64,000 nucleotides of DNA from Fasciola hepatica (Eukaryota > Platyhelminthes > Trematoda > Plagiorchiida > Fasciolidae): positions 3,321,501 through 3,385,500 of the forward strand of contig CANUEZ040000180.1 of assembly GCA_948099385.1 (NCBI GenBank), read 5' to 3'. This document shows positions 24,973 to 36,935 of this stretch, one piece after another. The notes under the pieces are model-generated. The model ran no database searches. It saw only the letters and a program-made list of their open reading frames with translations, and was not told where the DNA came from. Within the stretch, counting starts at the first letter, position 1, and each line of letters starts with the position of its first letter. Both the position numbers and the translations under genes were made by a program.

Positions 24973-26473
24973 ATGAAAACTATTTTCTTACTGCTGTTCC
25001 CATTGATTTGTCGCAACAAGTGGAGTGCACAAGCTATTGACTGTTTACCGAACTTTGAGAACTTGGCTGATGATATTTGCATAATAATTCACAAAGGATC
25101 ACATGACTTTTGTGCAGCAAATTATGCCCGTCATCAGGTGGGACTCAGCCATATTTTGCGTGTTCATCTGATCGGAATGAATGTGACCAAAATTATCTCG
25201 AAGTTTGAAGATGCTGGTTCTCTGTTCACAAACAATAATAAATTGCTTCGTCCTGATGAGGGGAACCGAGCTGGTTGGCGTGTTGGTGTACCGGGTAAAG
25301 CGAACTTCACAACACAAGGTAATGAAGCGAACTTGTGGCGTTACCATCAACCGGAAAGCAACGCGGAAGTAGTTGCTGTCGTAAAGCATGGTAGGCTGAA
25401 TGCTGTGACATTGGTCGGGAATGACTCTTCGGCACTGTGTGAATGGGCCGGACGTGGAAGCCAATTGCGAACTTGTTCAGGAACAGAAATGTTCAGTGTC
25501 CGCTTCCCAGAATCCATAAGGGACTTATATTTTACCGAAAGCCAAATTCATGGATGCATAGAGAAGACATCTGCTAGCACTTTGATTGAGTGCGCGAAAA
25601 TGTACGTAATCCACATCTTCATATATTCGCTTCTGGGATTTGCCACAAATTTTTTGCAGTTTTAGATTTTCTTATTTACAAAGGAAATAAAAACTTGGTG
25701 TCCATTTAGTCTTTAAATATAGGAATACATTTTTTGGTTTGTAGAAATTTCGCTCTTCATTTTCTCACGGAAGTACCTTTCGTACCGAATTAGTCATTTT
25801 TGCAGTTGTTGTGCCCACGAAAGTCTAGTAAACAGTTAGCAGTTGGTCAAATAAACGGAAATACCAAATTTGTTGATTTGCAGTTCGTAATACAAATTAT
25901 CAAATTTGTACATCACCATTTGACGATATCTGGTACAGTGATATCCGCCTTATCCCAGTAGGAATTAGATATAATCAGTGATCTTTTTCACCGTAATATA
26001 TTTTGTAGCAGCCTAGAAACATTCAACTTCGTTTGCTAATGTTCTGTATGTGAACATCTCTCGAGGAAGCAGCCTGTTTGTAAATAGATCACTTAGAAAC
26101 AACGAACCCGGGTCCCTTTGTAAGTCTTAGATTAAAATAAAAACTGCCATGTGTTTTCACAGTAGATGTTTTTCGTTCCTAATGTTTGACATTACATGAT
26201 TATTGGGCCACTGTTTCTGTACAACATAACATTTCAACAAATAACTGTTAAGTTTTATGCTGTGTATTCTTTTTTTTGGAAGTAAAAGCACTTTTGAAAC
26301 ACATTTTTCCGTCCATCTGCAGTTGCAAACTGGAATATCGCTGTCGATCGTTCTATTTCAATGCCAAGATGAGTAAATGTTACATGGCTCTGTATGTCGA
26401 TTCATTGCTGTCGTCGGAAGAAAAGGCTCAGTCAGAATCGGACTGGGTGCGATATGCACGACCGGACTGGTGA
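24973..26473 (+). CDS. Secreted C-type-lectin-like / PAN-Apple-like protein A (2 exons)
   Basis: Exon 1 is 24973-25601 and exon 2 is 26323-26473, joined across a 721-base phase-2 intron (AAAAT then GTACGT; ATCTGCAG then T). The product has 259 residues. Residues 1-21 form a signal peptide ending before IDC. Residues 24-158 read as a C-type-lectin-like fold: CPxxF-type start (Cys24, Cys36), DFCAANYAR (Cys47), GWRVGV at 101-106, LWRYHQPES at 121-129 and LCEW at 155-158. The inner cysteine pair and the calcium-binding EPN/QPD plus WND motifs are missing, so sugar binding by the classical route is unlikely. Residues 195-230 form a PAN/Apple-like unit (Cys195, 207, 211, 217, 229; CRSFYFN). NVT, NFT and NDS are possible glycosylation sites. 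A paralogue lies at 60489-61973. Function is unknown; a secreted binding protein is an inference. Confidence 0.85.
25602..25855 (+). promoter_or_regulatory. Read-through tail and intronic poly(A) signals, gene A
   Basis: If the intron is not removed, exon 1 continues for about 21 codons with a hydrophobic tail (YVIHIFIYSLLGF) and stops at 25665. AATAAA follows at 25686-25691, and a second one at 25850-25855 aligns with an AATAAA in the intron of gene B (61357-61362). This could give a membrane-attached isoform by intronic polyadenylation. It is inference from sequence alone. Confidence 0.4.
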
Positions 26474-28150
26474 GTGTCAAGCAGGAAGAGAGAGAGAGAG
26501 TGAGACACTTGTCGTCCCCACAGTCTTTGACTTCCCCTCCCCCTATTCTTCGTGTTCAAATAATTATATCATGAACCAAAATGATAATATCGATTTGCAA
26601 CATGTTTCCGGGATCATTTCACCGGGTCATTAACAAGCGCATTCAGCAGTCACGGTGATTGTGCGAACAGTCAAGAAAATCGAACTACAGGAAGCAAAGT
26701 TGCAAACAACTCCTAACGAGAAGAGCGGAGAATAAAATATTAGTCAGAATGTTCGTTATCAGGGCAGAACTAACAAGATGAACCGTACACGCTGCTTAAG
26801 TAGATTGACGTTTTGGTTGTAAATGGTCGACGCTTCTGTGAAATTGAGCCACCGATGATTGTTGCTATTTAGATTTTGGCAACAGATTTAGCTGCTAGAA
26901 TGAGCTGAAGTTGACTCTCCATGGCGATGTCAGCCAGTTCTATTTTGTCACTCTTGGATGGGCTAATAAAGACAAGAGCATGCTTAGGACTTCACTAGAG
27001 TGTATCTGTGATGTGCACGAAAATCCGATCAGACGCAGTCATCTTTTCGAAAGTTGAACTCGTTCATTGGTGCAACTGTTCAACAAATCAGAATGGGCGT
27101 CTTCTTATTATTTTCACAGTAAATATACCAAATGGGCTAGTTCTGTTGAGTTACGAATGGGGTTATTTGTGCAAGCTGACCATCGCTGTCCCAGGTATTT
27201 CAGATCTACATTATTCATTGTCGTCTGAATATTTCTCTTATATTAGAGAAATGTCCACACTAATGAACATTCAGCCTGGAGCAGAACATTTGAAAAATCC
27301 TTGCTGTTATCTTTTTCAGTGGGACAAAGTGGGGATTTGTTGTCTTCTAAGATGGCCTTCTGATAATTTCCGTCATTTCAACATCGATGATAAGCAACTT
27401 TCAATTTCAGAACTGTGGGGGAAATATTTGTAGCTTTTGTATATGATGTCGTCAAATGTTTCACCGTTTTAGGGCTATCATAAATATCTCGCAGGAATGT
27501 GATACGAATGGCCCAATTAAAACCGGATAATTCAATTCTTGATAAGAAGCTCAGTTTGTGTCGGCAGTTTGCTGACATTGAATTCTGACCTATTTCTTGC
27601 ATTCGCCAGATCAGGCAGTAGGTCATGAAAAAGACCTCCGGTCATTCGATATCGGGATCATCCAGAAAGCAGTAAGTCTTGTTTTGTTTTGGAAGCACAG
27701 TTCCAATGATAAGAATACTTGGACGAAAAATCCAATTTAGAACATATTTCCAAAGGGTGGTTTGGGAAGTAATAGATGAGCGGACGTACACTGGTGTCCC
27801 CTGCCACTAACTGATCTCTAATTTTACTCCGAAATCAATCCACGTACAGTAGAAAACATTTGTTCCATGTATTCTCAAGATTGACAGTGATTTACATGAA
27901 CAAATTTAACTGATGATAGATATGGTTGGAAGACTAATTGTGTCAGAGAAGAACTGTATTGTGTGACTAACTGGTCGTTGTACTTTTCCTAAAACGTATC
28001 CATAAAAAATGACTATTCTCTCAGCGGTCGCTCCTGGATTCGTCTATCAGATGCTTCTCAGTAGACCTTCCCAGCTAGTCGTTGGTCAGAAGTAGCCTTT
28101 TTCCAGGTTCAGTTCACTAGCAACCCTCTTATCTCGAACAATTCTTTTTT
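26474..28150. other. Duplicated 3' flank; no supported gene
   Basis: An AATAAA lies near 26732. The 141-codon plus-strand frame at 27008-27433 falls within duplicated DNA, but the aligned stretch at 62655-63060 is broken by stops. I therefore do not call it a gene. Confidence 0.4.
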
Positions 28151-28154
28151 GAAG

Positions 28155-28305
28155 CGATCAACGGGCAAGCAGATTGGTTTTAGTTTGAGGTTGCCGGTAC
28201 AAGGCGAGCAAAATCGTTATTCTGAAACAATCAAGTCCATTTACAATCTACTATGCACATCAACAGTCTATTCACGCCTTCTCGATTGCCACTCGAATCT
28301 TCGAG
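28155..28305 (+). CDS. Candidate exon, unknown protein
   Basis: A pyrimidine-rich acceptor (CTTTTTTGAAG) opens a frame reading RSTGKQIGFSLRLPV, then RYSETIKSIYNLLCTSTV and YSRLLDCHSNLR. A donor (CGAG then GTGGAG) at 28306 would leave it in phase 1. A donor at 28196 (CCG then GTACAA) would leave it in phase 0, compatible with the exon at 29725. It may therefore belong to the gene ending at 30541, but this link is unproven. The overlapping strands between 28666 and 28980 are open both ways and remain unassigned. Confidence 0.3.
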
Positions 28306-29724
28306 GTGGAGTGATTCTCCATCTTTCTTCTACAATAAATGAAGCTGGTCTATGGGATCGATCGAACAGTTGCAGACAAGAACATCTGATCTGACTGGCC
28401 ACAAACAATTAAAATGTTGTTTCAGAAAACAATCGCTGATTTCCGAATCCATTTCCCCAATGGAGGAAATCATGGGCTATGATTATTCAATAGTATAGTA
28501 ACTCGCGTTTACCAACAAGACATTCAGAAAATTCACCTTCCAGCGAGACCTTAGTCCAGGCTGAGTATGGTGATGATTCCGCAACTGAAAACCGGAATCT
28601 TTTAGAAAACGAGCCATGGTATTTGGTTCAGGTATTTCTGCTTCTGCATTGTTGTTCGTCACTGTTTATCGTAATAATGCGTCAGATATTTTATCCCTCA
28701 GAAAGCGGCTTACGTGGAGCATTCGGATAAGAACATCACAAGACAAATAGCGAGTAAAGAACTCCTCTAGCATAGCCACGCATATCACACGTAAGATGGT
28801 ACATGAAAAGGTGGGACCTAGGAATTTATCTACTTTATTAAAGATGACTTTATTAGGCAAACAAGAGTATTTATATTCATCACCGTAACGGTTATATATG
28901 CTGACACGTATAAATACAGGGTTTTTTTGGCTATGAATGAATTGAATTTCAGGAGCACTTTTTGCTTGCAAGGTTCTCATTGTTATCGAGGTATTCGTAT
29001 GTGAGTATGTAAAATTGTAATTAATAAGAGATTGGATTTTATAAATTATGATTAACTATGCAACTGACGATTGAAAACCACGGAATCACTATACAACTGT
29101 TTTATCCTTGTGACGAATGATAAGTAGTGCACATCCACTGAACAACAAATGGGGCTTGAAACCAAGGTGAACAATCACATGTTGAGTAACTATACCTATT
29201 CATAAATGTGTAGAATAGGTTTCTAGCATTTTACTCCATGAGCTGCTGAATTTCAGGTAAATGAACAGAGATAATCCGGCATTCCGCAACAACTGCAGAA
29301 CCTGTGGTTCCAAGTGAATGTAATAATACAACTGTGAGCATGGGTCATACCGATGAGAACAACAAGATTCTAGCGGTTTTGTTTAGTCGTCCACGTTTAG
29401 TTCAATGGTAAATGTAACTCCACTCAAACAGTCACCTCAATTTCAATCAGAATTCGTAACCATAAGTGGTGGTAGCATTGGTTATCAGCCAACGCCAGAT
29501 AAATCCATCTTGGCTTGATAAAAATTGTTCACTCTGTTTCTGAATGTAGAAAATGTTCAGTATTTTTATAGTACTGTATTAGTATAATTTAGACACTGCG
29601 CCATCACTCAGTGATACACCCTAGCTTGCAGCTGAGTTGCACACCCGTTCATACATACCGTATTATTCTTAGCCGGCAAGTACAAAGAGCCTTATATCTA
29701 TCAAATGTCCTTTCTCGTGATTAG

Positions 29725-30541
29725 TTTTATGATGTTGTTGTACAGTTTTTCGTAGCAACCCATCCAAACTCTGTCCTCCAACCACTGTGTATCAAACTGA
29801 TCCATCCCGCACTTATGGAATCGTGCTCACAGCTTCGCTTAGTCCAGTTTACCCAGATTTCACTTGATTTTGTTCGTAAACCTCCTCTTGTATACATTCC
29901 AATCCAAATCCCTTCATTGTTTGTCATAAATACCCATCTTGACAAACGTAATGATACACAATATTTGACTTTCAAATAGGTTTTGTATTTGTGGGGATCC
30001 TCCTATTGTGTTTTTATATTAGAATCTCATTTCTATCCTTCGTCGTAGATGATGCTTGTAGTATGAATATCTGTAGTTTGATTCAAATATTGTTGAAATG
30101 CATGCAGATTTATGATTCCGTGTTCTCTGATTTGAGAGTTGGGATTCGGATCACTTGGATTCACTAGATCGATGGACGGCAGTTTGGTGGAGAAAAACCT
30201 TCCTGACGAATAAAGGTCAATTTAAATTACCCGCATAAACCGGAGTAAGAGTCACATTGTTTATTCATTTTCCATCTTCATCAGAGTTGGTACTTTCTGA
30301 GTTTTTCCTCCAAGGTAATCTGAAAAAGGAGTCAATTTCCGATTGAGCTTTTACTGATGCCTTTTATCAAACCCAGTTGCGCCAGTTTTCCACATTACTA
30401 TATCTAGCGAGCACGACAATCTCAAAGAAGGAATTCGTGGAAGTTCATTACCTTCGTTCACATCCATGTTTGCAATTTATTGAATGCCTACTTAATACTC
30501 TGATGCCAGTTTTATCCGCATGCGCTTCAAACACCATATAG
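29725..30541 (+). CDS. 3' end of an unknown gene: three exons including a 30-base microexon
   Basis: Three plus-strand exons fit by phase: 29725-29947, 30285-30314 and 30408-30541. The first follows TCTCGTGATTAG and reads FYDVVVQFFVATHPNS, then LIHPALMESCSQLRLVQ and DFVRKPPLVYIPIQIPSLFV. It leaves in phase 1 at AAAC then GTAATG. The second is a microexon (LVLSEFFLQ) between CATCTTCATCAG and AAG-GTAATC, also phase 1. The third follows ATATCTAG, reads TTISKKEFVEVHYLRSHPC and LNTLMPVLSACASNTI, and stops at TAG 30539-30541. The first exon might instead start after TTGTACAG at 29744. No domain is recognised; the leucine-rich helical look could be a repeat scaffold. Upstream exons are not established. 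Confidence 0.4.
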
Positions 30542-30856
30542 ACAACTTCCTCGGGTTGCAGGTCAGTGTCAGTTGTGTAGAATTAGTAGAGCTATGAACT
30601 TGCGATACATAACCTTCACAGATATATAAAAAGACTGCCGTTTTATTGGGGTTCAATTGATATTGGTTTGAAACGAATAAGTACGGCACACTTGTGTTCT
30701 GACTGGTTGGTTTCAGTAATCTGCAAACATGTGGATGAAGGGCTCAAGTACAGCTTTGTATTTTCACTCCATTATAGTTCGTGAGCCAGGTACCGAGTGG
30801 TGCGCTATTGAGATCAAGACCGTAGTGAACTAGTCTGTATTTGGTAAAACCGCTTT

Positions 30857-31138
30857 CTAATTAGTACAACTAGATAACCGAGGTAAGCAAGTAAATTGGA
30901 CGAGGTTATTGTCAATGCCCAAGTGCAATATGAAGGTGAGGGGCTGAAAAATTGAGTGGTCTTGAGCTGGTGAAAGGAGTGCGAGGCAATCAGATTTGGC
31001 TACTTTGGGGAGCATGTAGCATCTGGTGATGACTATGCCGGCATCTCCCTGGTCACGTTTTGGTCTGAAGCGGCATTCTGACGGGCAGCAAGAATCAATT
31101 AACCTAATAAACCATGTGCCGACCCTTTTTTGCTGCAA
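30857..31138 (-). mobile_element. Penelope-like element fragment, N-terminal region
   Basis: The minus-strand frame contains RPKRDQGDAGIVITRCYML, then LALLSPAQDHSIFQPL. This resembles the conserved DKGDGIVIMNR..Y segment, followed by a LL.D...F.PL stretch, upstream of the catalytic motifs in Penelope-like reverse transcriptases. No catalytic part follows at lower coordinates. The assignment rests on one motif block. Confidence 0.4.
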
Positions 31139-33414
31139 ACCAATGATCAGGTACAGTCATCCTGTGGGGAGTAAAACAATCTGGTAACCGAGGCGGCGAG
31201 TTTGTAGCTTGCTCTTAATTGACTTGTTGGGCTCTTAACTCATTGCGTGTGTGTAAGCCATATACTGGTTTTGTTTATAGTCTTTCCCTCCTATTTGCGT
31301 CGGTATCGAAGCTGTTTGAGTCTGCCTGCTTCTCTCGCATGCCGTTTATCCGAATCGGCTGTGGGCAGCGCCGGATCGATGACCTTTGAACTTCAATAAA
31401 TTATCGAACGCAGCATGTCGTGGAAGCGTGTTGATTCCCTCAACTTCTGTAGGCTCTTTCAGTCTACAGGTAGATACTCGATAGTGCATTCCGGTGCATC
31501 TAACGCATTCAGATCAGACTTGTATTCTGAGTGTTTCATTGTCACCCTTGGTCATTTTTGTCTTTTACTAAGCACCTCCAGTCAAACTTCCAGCTACCCT
31601 GAGTGATTGTCCAATTAGATCTTAGGGTATGTTGCGTGCTATGATATACCCATTGTTGGATTAAACTTTGCGCAGTATTCTGTCGTTTCTGCGGCATCCC
31701 CAAGGCAGTGATGTAACAAGTACAAAGAATCTTTACCCAGGATCAGAAACATGGTACTCAATAAAAGTCTACCTTTTTTGTGAACTTAAAATATTGTTCG
31801 GGGTGCGTATCGAAAGGGGTCAACGTGACTCCCGACTAGACCGCTGAAGTTAGTCCCATTCTACCGAACACTGTTTCCTCTCTACTTAACAGCAAATGAT
31901 GCTCTTGTACTATCATCTACATTTTATAAACTACAACATCTTCAAATGCATGTTGACCAGAAAAACACGAATTAAGACTGAAAATACTAGCGGATTCACT
32001 ATGGTTTAAAGGATTAACAACACCCATACCATCTACGAGGATTCGTCGAGTTACTTCCCGTAGTTTCACACGACCCTTGTTCCTTCGTCTGGGCATATCC
32101 CCTTGTCAAGGTTCCACTTTAGTCCGGTGGCTATTTCATTACTTTGATATACGAGATCAAATTACACAATTTTATTCCTGATCGTCTCAATCTATCCCTG
32201 GTCAATTGATCATTATTCCGCAGTGGATCAAAACGAGTTATCGTGATATCATCGGTGAGTGACGAGTGACCGCAGCCAGACAAATCACCTACCTGTATTT
32301 TGCGAGCGATGCGACTGATGGCTTTATTGCAAGTTACGAAGGATCCACCTGCAGTTCCAACGGATTCAATTTCAGTTTAATTGGCAAAGTTAAATCTGAA
32401 ATTGTGTTGGGTTATTTTCATCGATAATTGTGAACGTGAGCTCACAATTCAGTTAAAATGTTTTCTACCCATCAGCTTGATCAGACCTTCAATGTGACTC
32501 AATTCCACGGAAAAGAGCATTGAAACGCTTTCGCAATTTGTCAGTGCTCTTCCATTAAAGGAAAAAACTCTTCCCATCCCAATCGGATCACTAAGAAAAG
32601 AGTCCAAAAAATGACCGCTAAGCGTAATATGAAGGCCTTAATGAAGACCGGTGAATATGGGAAATTTTCGTCTACGGAAATCTCTCATGCATGTGCGTAG
32701 GCGATGCTAGGTTATCTCACTATAAATTACCCCAGCTGTTGATGATGAAGAATGAGCTAGGTTTGAAGACTTGCAATTATTGTTGCCTTCTATTTAAAAA
32801 TTGTCCTGTTTTATGACTTCGTGGAGAATCTGACAACCCTGTGATTATAAACAATAGACCTGGTACGCGGCCTTCTTTCCTGGTATGCAGTTGCTAATCC
32901 CCACGCGTTGCGTACGCCATCATCTACAGGTGAGCCGAGTCGAAAATGATGTCTTTTCCCTAGTCATTGAATGGTAAATATAGTCCTCCTAATTGAAGCC
33001 ATTCAGCTCGTTGCTCCGTAAATCAATATTCAACTGATTATGCGTTATGCTGCCCGTCGATTTATTGTAGGTTTTTCCAGGTGACCACCATCCCACTAGG
33101 TCATGTTTTTTAACATGATCTCGTATGGTGCCCAACCAGTGCGGTTCCTCATTGAAGTCGAAATCAAGCGAAGACGTATTGCATATTGTTTCACCGAAAG
33201 ATTATTAAAGCACCTGATTTTTGTTTTCTTTAGCGGCTTCTTAGCCTGTTTCACTACAGATGCTGCTCTTCCAATTGATACTTAGTAGTAGGGGAAAGAG
33301 TTTTGGTTCAGGATTTTTGTATTGCCACACCACTTTACGATGCAGAAATCCTTCTCGGCCGAACGCTGATCATAACCAATTTGTCTCATTCCAACTACAA
33401 GCAATAGTACAAGG
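31139..33414. other. No recognisable gene
   Basis: Short frames at 31415-31606 and 33103-33285 (plus) have no supporting splice context or motif. A region near 32500-32700 is open in two plus-strand frames without a convincing choice. Confidence 0.3.
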
Positions 33415-33642
33415 CTAGCGGCGGTAAATAATCAACCATCTTTTGTATTCACTCGGAGGCTTGTCACCGAGAGGGCGTGCAGGACAAAAATTTGCGCTGC
33501 GGTCCGATACATGATATCCAAACTGAGCCCAGAAAAACGAAATAGCATCCACTGTAGATGCTGCGGTAATGTGTGCAAAGTTATGGCTGAAACGGAGGTC
33601 ACGAGCGTGCAGTTGGTGTGCGAATTCACTGAACTTGATGGT
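33415..33642 (-). other. Unassigned minus-strand open frame, 75 codons
   Basis: Between a TGA at 33643-33645 and a TAG at 33415 the minus strand is open. It reads KFSEFAHQLHARDLRFSHNF, then TAASTVDAISFFWAQFGYHV and PLGDKPPSEYKRW. It looks protein-like and could be a transposon-derived Gag or a cellular exon. No motif settles it, and no good acceptor is visible. Confidence 0.25.
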
Positions 33643-34254
33643 TCATAGCAGTACGTTTTCCTGCTTTATTGTAGGAATAAAGTCTACGCCAATGGGCATT
33701 GTCTTTATAATTATTGTAAATAACAACCGCAGGACGGAAATCAACAAGAGCAGTTCTCTATTCCGATAGTTAGACGCACAGCTTCTATCTTGTTCGCAGT
33801 TGCCGTGATCTTGGAATCAACTAAGTGTCTTCGAAAATTCGGAGGACACCCACGAAAAGAAGAGTTGGGTGCTAAGAGTCGAATCTTAGGAAACAACTGG
33901 CGCCCGATGAAAAAGTCCACAATGAAGGCCGATCATTGTCTGATCTGCAATAAATTATCATTTTGGTGATGCATTGTTCACCGACAGGCTACAACGTCAA
34001 CCAGTGACGGCAGCAATCCCCACTTTTCGGAAAAATTCACAAGGTTTCTTTTATTCGAATAGTCTGAATAGTCCCACAGTCATGGTCACATTAAGAACAA
34101 GACGCTGGAGAGCGAACAATTGTTTTCAGTGAATCCTATACGTGCTCTTACAATTCATATGGGTGAGGTAACATTGGAATGCGTTAGCCATTGGCCGGAG
34201 TAAAGGTCATTGTCGTGGCGTTAGGAAAAACGGGGTTGGTGGGGAGGGGTGTCT

Positions 34255-34915
34255 CTATCGTGTGCGTGTTGTGGTGAGAGTTTCACTCCCACCGTCACGA
34301 GTGGTAATCGATAGTGGACTTTTGGGGTTCGGTCGGCGATCCGTGGTTTCCGGTTTCGGCCAGGGCAGCTGGAGAGCTTGGACTAGTCGCTTTTGTGCAC
34401 ATAGATTAGGGCTTAGTAAGCGAATGGCGATTGCCTCTGCCGTGGCCAAGGATCGAAGTCGGACTGGCTTTGATCGATTGGGTGGAACTCGGTATATGAC
34501 TTTGAAAGCTTTTTCAGGGTCCATCGTGTGGTCACAGTTCACCAAATGACCTAGAATCGAACTGGTAATCACACCGGTTTTCCCGTGACTCAACCATCTT
34601 GGGTGATGTTCCTTAATGCGCTGAGACAAACGCTTAGCCGTGCGACCTATGTAGGATGCGCCACATTCGCACCTGAACGAGTAAATGATCAGGGAGGAGG
34701 TCAGCTCAGGCAGTTTGTCTTTTACCTGCATGCGGATCACCGGAGAGGTGGAGAATGTGCATTTGAGTCTAGCGGCTGGGAACGTTGCGTTTACAGCCGC
34801 CCTGAGTGTTTTTTTGTCAACCGCTCTTTTATTAAATCTGATTAAATTGTCAGCTGAGTGACAAACAACCGTTTTGTCATGAAGTTCCGTATACTTCTAT
34901 TCCAGGGCTGGCACG
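34255..34915 (-). mobile_element. Penelope-like element 3' part with GIY-YIG endonuclease
   Basis: On the minus strand an uninterrupted frame runs from a stop at about 34916 to 34255. It starts ELHDKTVVCHSADNLIRFNK, passes TLRAAVNATFPAARLK, and reaches the GIY-YIG-type nuclease core YSFRCECGASYIGRT with RLSQRIKEHHP. The tail carries ATAEAIAIRLL and LCAQKRLVQALQLPWP. The same tail motifs occur in the element at 43621-44931, but sequence differs throughout, so two subfamilies are present. The reverse transcriptase is missing: this copy is 5' truncated. Confidence 0.8.
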
Positions 34916-36840
34916 GCGCTCAAAAGCCTGCACGAGAATATCTATCTAGATTTTGGTCTTGCTTTCGGGTTTAAGACGTGCCATATATATACCTAACCTT
35001 TTGCCGACTACACTAATTCGGTGGCACGATAACTGTTACTAACCTCAGATAATCCAGGAAAGTGCAGGTTTTTAAACTCCTAATTTATTTAAAATTTCCT
35101 TAACAGCAGTGATTCTATACGCAATTTGTGGAATGAACTCGTGGGTTCTGTTGTCCATCGACTTATAGAATTCACATTTGTGTCCATTTTCTGGCTAAAC
35201 GCCTAGCCATAATTATGATCACGAGTTTGAAAAGTCAAATCCCCATTGAAATATAGCAATATTAGGTTTAATGGCTACCCTGGCTCCAAGACTTGGATTG
35301 GATAAATTAACGAGGTCCTAATGACGAGTCCATACCAATATAACCTGAATTCAATAGGCAAACTAATGCCATTCCAAAATTTGTACTGCTTGTTGGTTTG
35401 CAAGTTCGGGTGTCATACAGGGTAGCATTTTATCTACTTTATTCCAATATACGAAATCACTGGTTATCGTTGCATTTCTTCTGCGGCATTGTCGTTCAAT
35501 CATGGCTTCAGCCTGCAGATTGGTATAATGCTGAAGGATTGGTTCATTCATTTTGGCATAGTTGCTGGTTGTAACAATTTATTAAGATGCGTTACAAAGC
35601 CATCAATGTTTCATTACTTGGTGGAAGGCTATAATTGTAGGTTGTGCAATACGTAAGGAGCCAGTGCGTTCAATTTGGTGTTGTTTTTATTGAAAGTGAA
35701 ATGTTTTCCGATGAAGGTGGTTTCGTTCCACATTTTAACTAAATCTAATAGACAATAATAACTGATGGGATACTCGGGTTATTATTTCTCTCCCAAGCTC
35801 TTTTAAAAACGTTATGAGTGTAAAATTTTTGAAGTTGGGATAACTGTTGTGGCGAAATCCAAATTATTGAATAGCTCATCCGAAATCTCTAATTGTATCT
35901 TCTCAGAATGACCTGGGATGAAAATCATCGCATGTTGTACGTATTCCCTTATTCCTTTTTTATTATTCCACAGATGTGAAGCATATGATGAACACCCACT
36001 TAGTCGGGTGTTCAAATCTACTACGGACTTTACATGACTAATTCCGGATAATTTTTTACGAATTCTCAAAAGGCTAATGTTGTACCTTTGCATTTTAATG
36101 GATCGTATAAAATTTAATTATTCCGGCTGAAGAATGGTCAACTTGGGCCTGGTGGGAACTCAAAGAAGCAAACCTAAAAGCCTAATAAAATGGTAGGTTG
36201 TATTAAGATCTACAAGTGATTGAAAATCATAGATGGATAGCAGAAGTTCGAAGCACACATGAATGTCTTTTGCCACTCTTCCGTTACTTTCATGCCGGTA
36301 ATGTACTTTCCAGTTTCAATTTTCATTTGAATAAAGATATGTAGATTTATAGATAGATATATATGGATATATATATGTAAAAGAGAAATATGCAATCGTG
36401 AGAAAGAATTTCTTTGAGGACAGTTTTACTAAATCCTTAGCTGCATTGATCGTGTACAGTGACGTCCCACGGGTTATGGGACTCCATCAAAAATGGATCA
36501 TACAGACGAAATGATTTTCGTTTGATTGGGAACTGGTTTTCTCATTCTAATGGTTTGTAAAACCTCTGCTGTGAATCACATGTCAGTAAAACCAGTGGTC
36601 TATATTTCAGACAGTGTCACACGTTCGACGATCTAGTTAATATTTAATTCTATCATTTTTGAGGGTCATCTATAACTCACGAGAAAGAGCACAGTATTTT
36701 CAACAGCAACGAGACAACATTCTCTATGTGTAATAGTCATATAAAATAGTTCTTCACTATCATGCTTTTATTTCACTGTGTGCATGTGACCTTGAAATGT
36801 GTTAATACGGACCGGTGATTCATACTTCAAAATACATTGA
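34916..36840. other. No recognisable gene
   Basis: Frames at 35363-35551 and 35812-36093 (minus) are unassigned. A GATA/TATA-rich stretch lies near 36343-36376. Confidence 0.35.
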
Positions 36841-36844
36841 GTTT

Positions 36845-36935
36845 TTCAATATGAGTAGTATGATATTGTATCTGGAAGACAGGACAAATTTTTCCCGAGA
36901 GCAAATCGAGTTTTGTATTGAATCCAGCTTTGAGA
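36845..36935 (-). repeat. Hammerhead-type repeat, degenerate copy
   Basis: On the minus strand this copy shares the sequence 3' of the ribozyme with the copy at 45855-45965: TTTGTCCTGTCTTCCAGATA, then CAATATCATACTACTCATATTG. The ribozyme core itself is lost; only CTCGGG before the tail remains comparable. Confidence 0.6.

Larger units (their letters stand above)
23100..27775 (+). repeat. Left copy of duplicated block 2
   Basis: Sequence from about 23120 (GTATACCGATCGA..TCTCGAAA) to 27775 matches 59360-63665 in the same orientation. The match includes the lectin-like gene, its upstream 900 bases and about 1.3 kb beyond its last exon. The right copy carries about 290 extra bases near 63240-63530. 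Spacing is 35.5-35.9 kb, as for block 1. Confidence 0.8.

Noticed and set aside
25099..25464. 121-codon minus-strand frame
   Set aside because: Shadow of the lectin-like exon 1. A similar shadow occurs at 60630-60920, as expected from the homologous plus-strand coding sequence.
27008..27433. 141-codon plus-strand open frame downstream of gene A
   Set aside because: It lies in duplicated DNA whose partner (62655-63060) is interrupted by stops, there is no splice context, and the sequence is low in recognisable features.
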